Part shown: positions 25,340 to 33,018 of the stretch, in pieces
Layout: each line of letters starts with the position of its first letter
Position numbering within the stretch: the first letter of the stretch is position 1
Source: Rhodopirellula sp.
Lineage (GTDB): Bacteria; Planctomycetota; Planctomycetia; Pirellulales; Pirellulaceae
Direction: 5' to 3'
DNA: 34,701 nucleotides
Assembly (NCBI GenBank): GCA_002690925.1
Contig: NZGD01000018.1
Span: 1-34,701, forward strand
Notes under the pieces: model-generated
What the model saw: the letters and a program-made list of their open reading frames with translations, nothing else
What the model was told of the DNA's origin: nothing
The model's database searches: none
Translations under genes and position numbers: made by a program

Positions 25340-26269
25340 CTACTGGATGCCCCAGCAGAATGGATCGTTTGCTGTTAATTTCAGACGGGTTTCTGCCGTG
25401 ATAAACGCCCTGCCACGAATGTTAGGCTTGATGCGTGTCTTGTCAGCGTCGGCCCATGTATAGTCGCACGTAAACGAAGTACCCAGCACACCCTGCTGTA
25501 TCCATGCTTGATGAGGTCCCAACTTTCCATCCGCTGCAAGGCAGGCAAGCTTGGCACTTGTCCCAGTCCCACAGGGAGATCGATCGTACTCAAGTCCCGG
25601 GCACAATACGAAATTGCGGGAATCAGCCCGCCCCTCCGGCTCGCCAAAAATCTCAACATGGTCCACGTCGGGGTATCCTGCGTCGTTCACGGCTCGGCGA
25701 ATGGCACAGGCCATGTTGGTCAAATGTTTGATCTCGCCGCGTGCGATGTTCTGCTGTGGTGTGTTGGTCAGGAAGAACCAGTTGCCGCCGTATGCAACAT
25801 CTCCGCGTACGATTCCGAAGCCATCGGTATGCACTTCAATGTCCCTGGCGACTCGATAACTTTCCACATTGGATACTGAAATGTCACCATCTTCGTGCAG
25901 GGTTGCCGCTACTTTCCCCACCGGAGTTTCAATCTGAATTTGGCCCACATCAATCCTCCCTTGGTCACGTAGTGTTTCCACGAGGCCGATCAAGCCGTGT
26001 CCACACATACCGAGAAAGCCGACGTTATTAAAGAAAATCACTCCCGCCTGACAGGTCGGATCATGAGGTTCACAGACCAGACCACCTACCAGAACATCGG
26101 AGCCTCGCGGTTCAGTGATGATGGCTCTGCGATACGCATCGTGTTTGGTGCGGAAAATGGCAAGCCTCTCAGAGAGCGAGCCTTTCCCTAGTGGTGGACC
26201 GCCTGCGAGCACAATGCGAGTTGGTTCGCCCGCGGTGTGAGAGTCAATTGCGTGAATTTCTCCGGACAT
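25340..26269 (-). CDS. Proline racemase family protein, probable 4-hydroxyproline 2-epimerase
   Basis: 309 residues, the normal length for the family. AIDSHTAGEPTRIV (7-20) opens the fold. Both catalytic cysteines are present: Cys89 in GMCGHG and Cys233 in SPCGTGTSA. The Cys/Cys pair marks racemases and epimerases; the related 3-hydroxyproline dehydratases have Thr in the second position. Two-base epimerases of this type turn trans-4-hydroxy-L-proline into cis-4-hydroxy-D-proline. The following flavoenzyme (10-bp gap) and the DHDPS-type gene upstream make hydroxyproline a much better substrate than proline. Proline racemase remains possible from sequence alone. The start is ATG 26269. Confidence 0.9.
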   Translation of the reverse strand: MSGEIHAIDSHTAGEPTRIVLAGGPPLGKGSLSERLAIFRTKHDAYRRAIITEPRGSDVLVGGLVCEPHDPTCQAGVIFFNNVGFLGMCGHGLIGLVETLRDQGRIDVGQIQIETPVGKVAATLHEDGDISVSNVESYRVARDIEVHTDGFGIVRGDVAYGGNWFFLTNTPQQNIARGEIKHLTNMACAIRRAVNDAGYPDVDHVEIFGEPEGRADSRNFVLCPGLEYDRSPCGTGTSAKLACLAADGKLGPHQAWIQQGVLGTSFTCDYTWADADKTRIKPNIRGRAFITAETRLKLTANDPFCWGIQ

Positions 26270-26447
26270 GGCAGGCTGTTACTGAGTGTGCAAGTGTAGA
26301 AGAACGTTTGGATTTTCGAGGCAGTGTATTCAGGATGAGCCTGTTAAACTTGGCGACTTGTTAGCTTGCGCACTGACAACTGTGGTAACAGCGAGGCCTC
26401 GGCAGCGTTTGCCCCACGCTGCTTTTACGAAACGGGTTTGATCTGCC

Positions 26448-27416
26448 TCAGTTGGTGGAAGATTTACGATTTTCTGTGTAAGTCTTGCCCGGCCACTGAT
26501 TCCACCAATTTTGGAACAGCTCAAATTGCTTTTCCACAAATCCACGCTGACTGTCACTCAAAACGTCAGTGCTATTGAAGTGCAATTTGTAATCGTTGTC
26601 ACCCTGTAATTCGAGAAGATACTTGTAGTAGAGTACAAGGTCGGGGCCTTCGTCATAGGTAGACAGAACGATCAAGGCCTCTTCGAGTTCTCGTGCCAAA
26701 CGTCGAGCGTCCGGATCGCCTTGGGCAGCAAGCTGGCATAGATGAATCAGCGTTAACACTTCGGTGGGCAGACAATTTCCAATCCCGGTGATCGCACCGA
26801 CGGCCCCGCAGTGCACGAACCCGTGGTAGACCTGAGTGTCGACTCCCGCCATCAGCACAATCTCATCTTCGGCGTGGGTAATTTGTTCGCTTGCATAACT
26901 GAGGGCGTCAGCTCCGCCGAATTCTTTAAATCCGACGAGGTTTGGAAATTCTGTTCGCAAATTGAAGAACAGATCAGCTTTAGTTTCGAATCCGTAATAA
27001 GGGCTGTTGTAAATAACGGCGGGTAAGTCCGGAGCAGCGGCCAGAATGTCTGCGAAATGGTTGCGTTGTGCTGCAGGGGAAGTTCCTCGGGACAGAACTC
27101 GAGGGATCAGCATCAGCCCATGGGCACCGACCTGCTGAGCGTGTGTCGCATGCTCAACAGCAATCGCTGTATTTTGTGCGCCCGTGCCCACGATGACGTC
27201 GATGCCAGCCTTGACCAATCGACTGACGCCTTCCATCCTCTGCTCGTTGGTGAGCAGCGGCCAGTCGCCCATTGATCCGCAATACACAACTGCGTTCATG
27301 CCCAGTGTCGTCAGTTCCTGTGCCTTGCTGACCAAGGCGTCATAATTTGGCTCGCGCTCGCTGGTGCAAGGCGTCATCAAGGCGGGGATACAACCGCGAA
27401 ATACTTGTCCATTCAT
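26448..27416 (-). CDS. DHDPS/NAL-family lyase, probable 1-pyrroline-4-hydroxy-2-carboxylate deaminase
   Basis: I start at ATG 27416 (322 residues), where homology begins (MNGQVFRGCIPALMTPC); the open frame to 27617 adds 67 unconserved residues. The TIM barrel shows VYCGSMGDWPLLTNEQR (44-60) at the carboxylate-binding site, Tyr136 in VIYNSPYYG and the Schiff-base Lys164 in VGFKEFGG. This superfamily includes dihydrodipicolinate synthase, N-acetylneuraminate lyase and the deaminase that converts pyrroline-4-hydroxy-2-carboxylate to alpha-ketoglutarate semialdehyde. The downstream epimerase and D-amino-acid oxidase on the same strand favour the last. A 178-bp gap to the epimerase leaves room for a separate promoter. 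Confidence 0.87.
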   Translation of the reverse strand: MNGQVFRGCIPALMTPCTSEREPNYDALVSKAQELTTLGMNAVVYCGSMGDWPLLTNEQRMEGVSRLVKAGIDVIVGTGAQNTAIAVEHATHAQQVGAHGLMLIPRVLSRGTSPAAQRNHFADILAAAPDLPAVIYNSPYYGFETKADLFFNLRTEFPNLVGFKEFGGADALSYASEQITHAEDEIVLMAGVDTQVYHGFVHCGAVGAITGIGNCLPTEVLTLIHLCQLAAQGDPDARRLARELEEALIVLSTYDEGPDLVLYYKYLLELQGDNDYKLHFNSTDVLSDSQRGFVEKQFELFQNWWNQWPGKTYTENRKSSTN

Positions 27417-27838
27417 CTCTGCTTGCCTGGGTTGGGCGGATTGCCTCGGGAATTGTTTTGTGTGTGTAATCAGCCCCTCGTGCAAGCGAATCTTGGGGCA
27501 TGTTTGCCATCGACTCGTTGTATCGGGACGCTGCGCGGGCTCTCGGCCGCTGGACTGTATCGTACACGGTCGGCCTTGGAACCGCATGCCCACGCAGGAC
27601 CGGTCCTCGCCCTTCATGGTGCTTGTGCGGGCATGCCGCTTGTCAGTGGGGGCTGTTTCCCAGAGAATTGCGAGGTCGGTGGAGGGGGCTAGGCAGAAGC
27701 TATGTCAGTTTTTGGCAGTTGCTCGAATGGAAGGCCACCCGACTGAGGTCGAATACAAGGCTGGGTCAGTCGTACCCTGCCGTGGGCATGAATACTTGCC
27801 GAAGGCCTGAACAGCCGATAACTGATTAAGTGGGTGCC
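27417..27838. other. Divergent intergenic region upstream of the hydroxyproline cluster
   Basis: About 420 bp lie between the divergent DHDPS-type and HEAT-like protein genes. Several short overlapping frames exist on both strands, none with a domain or good ribosome binding site. Promoters for both directions are expected. No regulator gene or operator was recognised. Confidence 0.45.
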
Positions 27839-29173
27839 ATGTTTGGGTTTCGCAAAGTTCGGATGCCGCTAACGACTTTTCAGAGAGTCGACATCGAACT
27901 GCTGATGCGCAGGACCATCGGTGAAATTGGTCTCCCTTTCGTACGTCAAGCCCAAGTGCTGACAAGCTTGGACGAGCTATCTCTTGATCAAACCAGCGCT
28001 GAAACTTTAGTCGAAACAGCACGTGCCGCGGTTGTGTCAAGATTGCCGGAACAGCAAGCGGTTTGTGAAGTGCAGATCGTTGCCGATTCGGAAATCGGTT
28101 ATCCATCGACTTACTCTGCAACCACGGATCATTCTCCAGCGGTAATACGCTTGGCAAGAAGAACCGTTGGTGATCCGCTTCGAACTGTCATGGAGTTGGC
28201 TTTTCAGCTTTCGTGCCACCATTGGCATGGGGTACCCGCAGCCACTGAGTTGGACCGATCAGCTCGGACCTCGGATCTGATGCCCGTATGTTGTGGTTTT
28301 GGCGTGCTGGGTAGCGAAGCATGTCTCTACGATGACCAATGGTCACAGGCTGGGTGGGCTGGGTGGTCGATCTCAAGATCGGGGTATTACAGCACCGTCG
28401 AAATCGGCTATGCGTTGGCGTTATTCGCTCGGTGCCGCAATGAGGTTCCTCCTGATTGGGCAGACGCACTCCGTCTGGATTCGCGAGAGACTGCACAGCT
28501 CGCATGGGAGTTTTTTGAGCGGCAGGAGAAAGCTGGTGATTGTCTGCTCTTTGATGCAGAGACCATTCCTTCGACTCAAGCAGATATGAGCCAACTTGCA
28601 ACATGGTTCGTTGGAGCCGATCCCGCTTACGCGCTTGCATCGGGTTATGCACTCGCAAAACTCGACGGGCTTTCGCCTCGTGCTGTTGAGGCAGCTATCC
28701 AGGCATCGCGTTTCGGTGACCCTGATGTGGTCCCGCTTGCTGCAAGGGTCTTAGGGAAGGCGCGAAGCGTCACACCGGAACTTGAAAAGCGTGTTTCGGA
28801 TTTGTGCAGAAGAAGCAAGCCTCGCATTACTGTGGCTGCCATGCAAGCGGCGGTTGAGTTAAAGTTGCCACTGGACGGTTATCGTCGCAAATTGGCAAAG
28901 TTGTTCGACTATTTTGCTGGTGATCCCTCACCCATTCTTGAACTGATCAGTAGCCAAGGCCAAAAGCTCGCTGTCCTTGCGCCGCGGATCATGCCGAGGC
29001 TTGCTTTGGCGCTGCGTGATGACGACAAGGAACTCGTCGATGCGTGTCTTGTTTGTCTGCTGCGTATTCGAGCAGATACGGACCATCTGATCCCAAAATT
29101 TATCAAAGCCGAGGACTTGCGTGAACGGGTTCGTGCGCGGCTTGTCGAGTTAGAAGGATCTGAAAATCTTTGA
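27839..29173 (+). CDS. Inactive metallopeptidase-like protein with HEAT-like C-terminus
   Basis: From ATG 27839 this is 444 residues; a GTG at 27830 adds three. The N-terminus (MFGFRKVRMPLTTFQRVDIE) and the middle (GYYSTVEIGYALALFARCRN, then PPDWADALR) follow a bacterial family of cytoplasmic zinc-peptidase-like proteins that I know from memory as having HELAH followed by an E-x-x-TDLL-x-VFxGxGVF segment. Here the matching stretch is TVMELAFQLSCHHW (116-129), then TSDLMPVCCGFGVL (144-157). Both HExxH histidines are replaced (Met118, Phe122) while the Glu is kept, so catalysis is unlikely. The C-terminal 180 residues look like HEAT-type helical repeats (AIQASRFGDPDVVPLAARVL). It may be a scaffold. 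The function is unknown. Confidence 0.72.
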   Translation: MFGFRKVRMPLTTFQRVDIELLMRRTIGEIGLPFVRQAQVLTSLDELSLDQTSAETLVETARAAVVSRLPEQQAVCEVQIVADSEIGYPSTYSATTDHSPAVIRLARRTVGDPLRTVMELAFQLSCHHWHGVPAATELDRSARTSDLMPVCCGFGVLGSEACLYDDQWSQAGWAGWSISRSGYYSTVEIGYALALFARCRNEVPPDWADALRLDSRETAQLAWEFFERQEKAGDCLLFDAETIPSTQADMSQLATWFVGADPAYALASGYALAKLDGLSPRAVEAAIQASRFGDPDVVPLAARVLGKARSVTPELEKRVSDLCRRSKPRITVAAMQAAVELKLPLDGYRRKLAKLFDYFAGDPSPILELISSQGQKLAVLAPRIMPRLALALRDDDKELVDACLVCLLRIRADTDHLIPKFIKAEDLRERVRARLVELEGSENL

Positions 29174-29587
29174 GCGTACTTGCGGTTTCATGTCCTCTGT
29201 TTTTCTCATCAAACAAGTAGCAGATTCGTCAACTGGTGAAAACAAGGGCTGAAGATTCGCACAGAGGCAGGCTAGCCGCTAGCGGAAATGCTCCCCGTAC
29301 TCGGGCAGATGGGATTGATTCGATAATGGCCGTTGGTCCAGATGGCTGGGAAGACATGGGGTGAGGCGTTTATGCGTTCGCGATGCTCTCTTGCTTTGGT
29401 TTTTCGCAGATCTTGTTCGTTGATCTGGGCATTTCATCACGTGCAAGCATGTTTAATGCTTGCAATCTTTTCATGGGAATCTCTTCTATCTGAATTGGAT
29501 TCGACATTTTTGCTTGCTGTTAACTCAAAGGTTGCGAAGATATGTCGACAAATGTCAGTCGTTCATGAATAGGATGGGGTGAATGCG
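29174..29587. other. Intergenic region before the BON-domain gene
   Basis: About 410 bp without a supported gene. A near-perfect palindrome GCTAGCCGCTAGC lies at 29271-29283, about 100 bp past the HEAT-like gene. It could be part of a terminator or binding site, but no T-run follows. A 79-codon plus-strand frame (29333-29572) has no recognisable feature. Confidence 0.45.
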
Positions 29588-29866
29588 ATGTTGAAGGAAT
29601 CAGAAAACAAACGCACTGCTGACGATTCTTGTGATACGCAAATGGAGCGCGCTGTTCGTCAGCATCTGGTGAGTAGTGGGCATTGTGGCTTGCGCGATCT
29701 GCAGGTCCGCGTCGATCAGGATATCGTGCAGTTGGCAGGTGAAGTGTCGACTTACTTTCTCAAGCAGACTGCACAGGAAGTGGCGCGCGTTGTCTGCCCG
29801 GATTATCAAATCAAAAATTCGATCATCGTCCGTGAGCCCGAAGCAGGTAACTTCTCAGGAAGCTGA
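29588..29866 (+). CDS. Small BON-domain protein
   Basis: 92 residues from ATG 29588; a GTG at 29579 would add three. After a polar N-terminus, residues about 20-85 form one BON domain: MERAVRQHLVSSGHCGLRDL, then QVRVDQDIVQLAGEVSTYFL, then KQTAQEVARVVCPDYQIKNS. The pattern of two helices and three strands, with V.LxGxV in the middle, is typical. BON domains are thought to bind phospholipid or to mediate envelope contacts. Here there is no signal peptide, so the location is uncertain. Single-BON proteins of this size are common in planctomycetes. It stands alone between two long non-coding stretches. Confidence 0.8.
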   Translation: MLKESENKRTADDSCDTQMERAVRQHLVSSGHCGLRDLQVRVDQDIVQLAGEVSTYFLKQTAQEVARVVCPDYQIKNSIIVREPEAGNFSGS

Positions 29867-30297
29867 TGAGACAATGAGTGACTTGTCGGAAAGCTTGTGA
29901 TCAGTCACCAGGTTAGGGGAAAGGTCGTCGGGAGACTAAGGATGCCGTTGGGAGACTAAGGATTCTGTCTCTTAAGCCGTTCTGGTTTACGTGTCAGTTT
30001 CCGGGGATAATAGGGAACGGAAAATAAGGCAGGCTGGATCTGAGGCAATCTACTTCGTGCAAGTACGGGCAGATTCTTGGCCAGAGTTTCGTCCGGCGTG
30101 ATCAACTGGCATTCAGGGTGAGCATGAGAAAGTCAGGGTACCGGAATCCTGTTCGCGAGACGTTGTTTTAAAACACCTCGACAAGATACCGTGGGCAGCT
30201 TAGAAGATAGTGCGCGGCAGCAGATGATTGCTCTGAATTCATTATTCACTTGTCGCTGATTTGTCCAACCATCTTCCTCTTTAATTCGGTGTCTTCG
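29867..30297. other. Intergenic region between the BON gene and the His-rich membrane protein gene
   Basis: About 430 bp with no recognisable gene. It contains the 20-bp tandem duplication listed separately. The small downstream frame is open from 30250, but its signal peptide starts at 30298. Confidence 0.45.
29926..29965 (+). repeat. Two tandem 20-bp near-identical units
   Basis: CGTCGGGAGACTAAGGATGC (29926-29945) is followed directly by CGTTGGGAGACTAAGGATTC (29946-29965), with two mismatches. It lies about 60 bp past the BON gene stop codon in otherwise non-coding sequence. Confidence 0.9.
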
Positions 30298-30513
30298 GTG
30301 AAGCGTTTTCTTCGATCTTTCGCGGGTTTATTTTGCACGACTCTTTTCGTTTCACCTCTGATGGCTCATCCCGGGCATGGTGAGGGTGGAGCAACTCATT
30401 ATTTGGCGACACCTGAGCATTTGTTGCCAGTTTTAGTGGTCTTCGCATTTTTGCTGTTGGCGTTTGGCATGGTGCTTGGTGGGCGAGTCGCTCGGTCAAT
30501 TGCGAAGCGTTAG
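30298..30513 (+). CDS. Tiny exported His-rich single-helix membrane protein
   Basis: 71 residues from GTG 30298, chosen because it starts a clean signal peptide (MKRFLRSFAGLFCTTLFVSP, cleavage likely after LMA at 23); the frame is open from 30250. The mature protein would begin HPGHGEGGATHYLATPEHLL, with five histidines, followed by one transmembrane helix (about 43-61) and a basic tail. The AHPGHG start and the HLL segment recall the N-terminus of HupE/UreJ nickel or cobalt transporters, but only one helix follows, so it is not a transporter by itself. Metal binding at the N-terminal histidine is plausible. The upstream ribosome binding site is weak, so translation is likely but not certain. 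Confidence 0.6.
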   Translation: MKRFLRSFAGLFCTTLFVSPLMAHPGHGEGGATHYLATPEHLLPVLVVFAFLLLAFGMVLGGRVARSIAKR

Positions 30514-30604
30514 GTCGAGGATGTCGACTCTGCTGATGTGAACTGAGTGCATGTGTTTCTCTTTTGCGAGATCGATTTTGTGCTCCAGCCACTCTCAAGA
30601 TTGT

Positions 30605-32332
30605 TCAACCGCGTTTGAAGAGTTTTTTGAATTCCTTCCATGGTCGTGTGTTGCCAACGTCTTGGCGACTGAGACCACCGCGGCGTGCTTGCTTGATACC
30701 ATATTGCATCACATCGAGGCCTTCGATCGAGTGGGCGTCTGTACTGATCACGACAGGGATTTGCAGACGCTTGGCGGCAGCCAGGTGAACATCATTGAGG
30801 TCAAGTCTCGCAGGGTTAGCGTTGAGTTCCATTAGCTTTCCACATCTCTTGGCAGCCTGCATCACGGCTTCCATATCCACCTCGTACGGTGGCCGTCGGT
30901 TGATCAGTCGACCGGTCGGGTGTGCTATGCACGTAACCCAAGGATTCTCAATCGCACCGAGTAACCGTTCTGTGATCTGGTCGCGGGGTTGTTTTTGCCC
31001 GTAGTGGATACTAGCAAGGACCCAATCGGCTTCTTCCAGGCAATCATCTGGCAGATCCATTCCTCCGGCTTCAAGAATGTCGCACTCGATTCCTTTCAAG
31101 ATGGTCAGACGTCCGTCGTATTCCGGACGGACTTCATCAATCATCTTCCACTGCTCACGGAGGCGTTCGGCGTCGAGGCCTCTTGCCATCGAGACGCGTT
31201 TGCTGTGGTCGGTTATCGCGATATAGGACAGGTTGCGTTCTATTGCGGCGTCTGCCATCTCGCGTAAAGTTGCAGCACCATCTGTGGCCGTGGTGTGCAT
31301 GTGCAAGTCGCCGCAAACGTCTGACAGTTCAATCAGGTCGGGAAGATTTTCCTCAGCACACCACTTGAACTCATGACGATCTTCTCGCAATTCGGGGGCA
31401 ATCCAGGGTAAGCCGATGGAGGCGTAGACATCCTCCTCGGTGGCACCGGCGACTTGGTGGTCATCTTCTTGCGAGAAGACACCATACTCATTGATCTTCA
31501 GGCCTCTTTCCTTTGCGAGTCGACGTGTGTGGATATTGTGAGCTTGAGAACCAGTGAAGTATTGGAGTGCTGCGCCAAATTCGTTCTCGTCAACAACTCG
31601 CATGTCGACCTGAAAAGCCTTTCCCACTCTGATGGAGATTTTTGTGTCGCCTCGCAGGATGGTGCTGGAACGTTCTGCGTAGGCTTCGAGATGATCCATT
31701 GCCAAGTCACGATCCTCGGCAACGATAAGCAGGTCCAAGTCACCGACCGTTTCTCGGCCACGCCGATAACTGCCTGCCCATTCCATCCGGCTAATGGTGT
31801 CGCAGGATTTCATGTGCTTGCCAATCGACTTGGCAAGTTGATCTCCGTCGGACCAGTAAATCCGTTCAGCTGCGGCTTCTGCAATCGCCAACCCATCAAG
31901 AATTGCCTGCTGAGTCTTGCCACCAAAGCCTTTTAGCTTGGAGATGCGATCCTCGTGACATGCTTTACGCAGATCGCCCAGTGATTCGATGACGAGTTCC
32001 TGTTGTAGTTTGGCAGCTTTCTTAGCACCCAGTCCCGGTATTCTGGCCATTTGAATGACAACTTCAGGGATTTCCTGCCTCAGTTTTTCAAGCTGTGGTA
32101 ATTGTCCTGTCGCGACAAGCGTTTCTGTTTTATCCAGCAGTGTCTTTCCAATGCCGGGAATGCTGGACAGGTTACGAGTTGGGTCAGCAAGGATGGAAGC
32201 AACCGATTCGTCGAGGTCGCGGATGGCTTTTGCACCATTTCGGTAAGCTCGGATGCGGAAGGGGTTCTCACCGCGGAACTCGAGCAGTTCCGCCATTTCC
32301 TCGAAGACTGCCGCGATGGCTGCGTTTTCCAT
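30605..32332 (-). CDS. polX: Bacterial family X DNA polymerase/3'-5' exonuclease with PHP domain
   Basis: 575 residues, the usual PolX length. The order is: an 8-kDa-like domain with FRGENPFRIRAYRNGA (19-34); helix-hairpin-helix segments IPGIGKTLLDK (58-68) and IPGLGAKKAAKL (98-109); the polymerase palm with GSYRRGRETVGDLDLLIV (187-204), giving metal ligands Asp198 and Asp200, and Asp243 in FQVDMRVV; then a C-terminal PHP phosphoesterase with DLHMHTTATDG (342-352), ITDHS, GIECDIL, ASIHYG, IAHPTGR and STDAHS. The enzyme fills gaps during base excision and DNA break repair and has metal-dependent 3'-5' exonuclease activity in the PHP domain. All the expected metal ligands appear present. The start ATG 32332 has AAGGA six bases upstream on the minus strand. 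Confidence 0.96.
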   Translation of the reverse strand: MENAAIAAVFEEMAELLEFRGENPFRIRAYRNGAKAIRDLDESVASILADPTRNLSSIPGIGKTLLDKTETLVATGQLPQLEKLRQEIPEVVIQMARIPGLGAKKAAKLQQELVIESLGDLRKACHEDRISKLKGFGGKTQQAILDGLAIAEAAAERIYWSDGDQLAKSIGKHMKSCDTISRMEWAGSYRRGRETVGDLDLLIVAEDRDLAMDHLEAYAERSSTILRGDTKISIRVGKAFQVDMRVVDENEFGAALQYFTGSQAHNIHTRRLAKERGLKINEYGVFSQEDDHQVAGATEEDVYASIGLPWIAPELREDRHEFKWCAEENLPDLIELSDVCGDLHMHTTATDGAATLREMADAAIERNLSYIAITDHSKRVSMARGLDAERLREQWKMIDEVRPEYDGRLTILKGIECDILEAGGMDLPDDCLEEADWVLASIHYGQKQPRDQITERLLGAIENPWVTCIAHPTGRLINRRPPYEVDMEAVMQAAKRCGKLMELNANPARLDLNDVHLAAAKRLQIPVVISTDAHSIEGLDVMQYGIKQARRGGLSRQDVGNTRPWKEFKKLFKRG

Positions 32333-33018
32333 GAGATTCCTTAAAGGTCAATGCCAAGCTGATGCCAATGGTGGCGGCCTAGATCCAATCGGTCTGAATT
32401 GAAGTTTCTCAGATGCAGCATCGCTTGCGAAGGGTGTATCGCTACTCTGTCATTCAGCAAACCTTACTTGGCAAGCCTGAAGCCAGGAATGTTGGGGAAG
32501 AACAGGGTTGAATGCCCGTAAATATGTGCTGCCACATGTCAGAAAGCCCCGTGGAACATCACCCGCAGTAAAGAAGCCTTTAAGAGAGAACGACCCAAAG
32601 CAGACGTGGGATAAGACTGATGGCTTCATGAGGTGAGTGTCTGAACAACTTCTCTTACTCTCGAATTCTCTAAACTGCAGCACGATAGGGTCGCTGCTTT
32701 TAGTCCTGATTACAGAAGATTTCTTAACTGTCCACGCGAAGTGTCGTCATGCAGAGTCCAGGTAATGCCGCACTGCGATGCTTGCACACCAATCGGGTGA
32801 TTGGGAACGACAAGCGTTTTTTGAGAACCAAAGTGTTGTGCCAGACGCCCTGAACGCGCGCTTGGTAGGACCTGCCTGTTGAACTCTGGTTTGGCACAGG
32901 AGCGTCGTCCTCAGAAGTGGTAAACCAAGGTGGATTCTTGATGGCTCAACTGGACTGGTGCCTGAGTAACCTTTCACCTTCTCACTACAGAAGGTGTTAG
33001 CCTTTGCAGTTTCCGTGG
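32333..33018. other. Long intergenic region upstream of polX
   Basis: About 685 bp without a convincing gene; frames at 32450-32683 and 32747-33151 on the minus strand have no recognisable features. It should hold the polX promoter. A weak plus-strand hairpin (GCAGC 32677-32681 with GCTGC 32693-32697) is followed by four T residues. The better hairpin near 32975 is listed separately. Confidence 0.45.
32975..32996 (-). terminator. Candidate hairpin terminator after the Pro-rich protein gene
   Basis: CACCTTCT (32975-32982) and AGAAGGTG (32989-32996) form a perfect 8-bp stem with a 6-base loop. It lies 22 bp past the stop codon of the minus-strand gene at 33019. No U-tract follows on that strand, so it is not a canonical intrinsic terminator. 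It may instead stabilise the mRNA end. Confidence 0.45.

Noticed and set aside
27417..27617. 67-residue N-terminal extension of the DHDPS-type protein
   Set aside because: The extension is Arg/Gln/Pro-rich and unconserved, whereas family homology begins exactly at ATG 27416.
29271..29283. GCTAGCCGCTAGC palindrome as a terminator
   Set aside because: It lies about 100 bp past the gene end and lacks a T-run, so it is only mentioned in the region entry.
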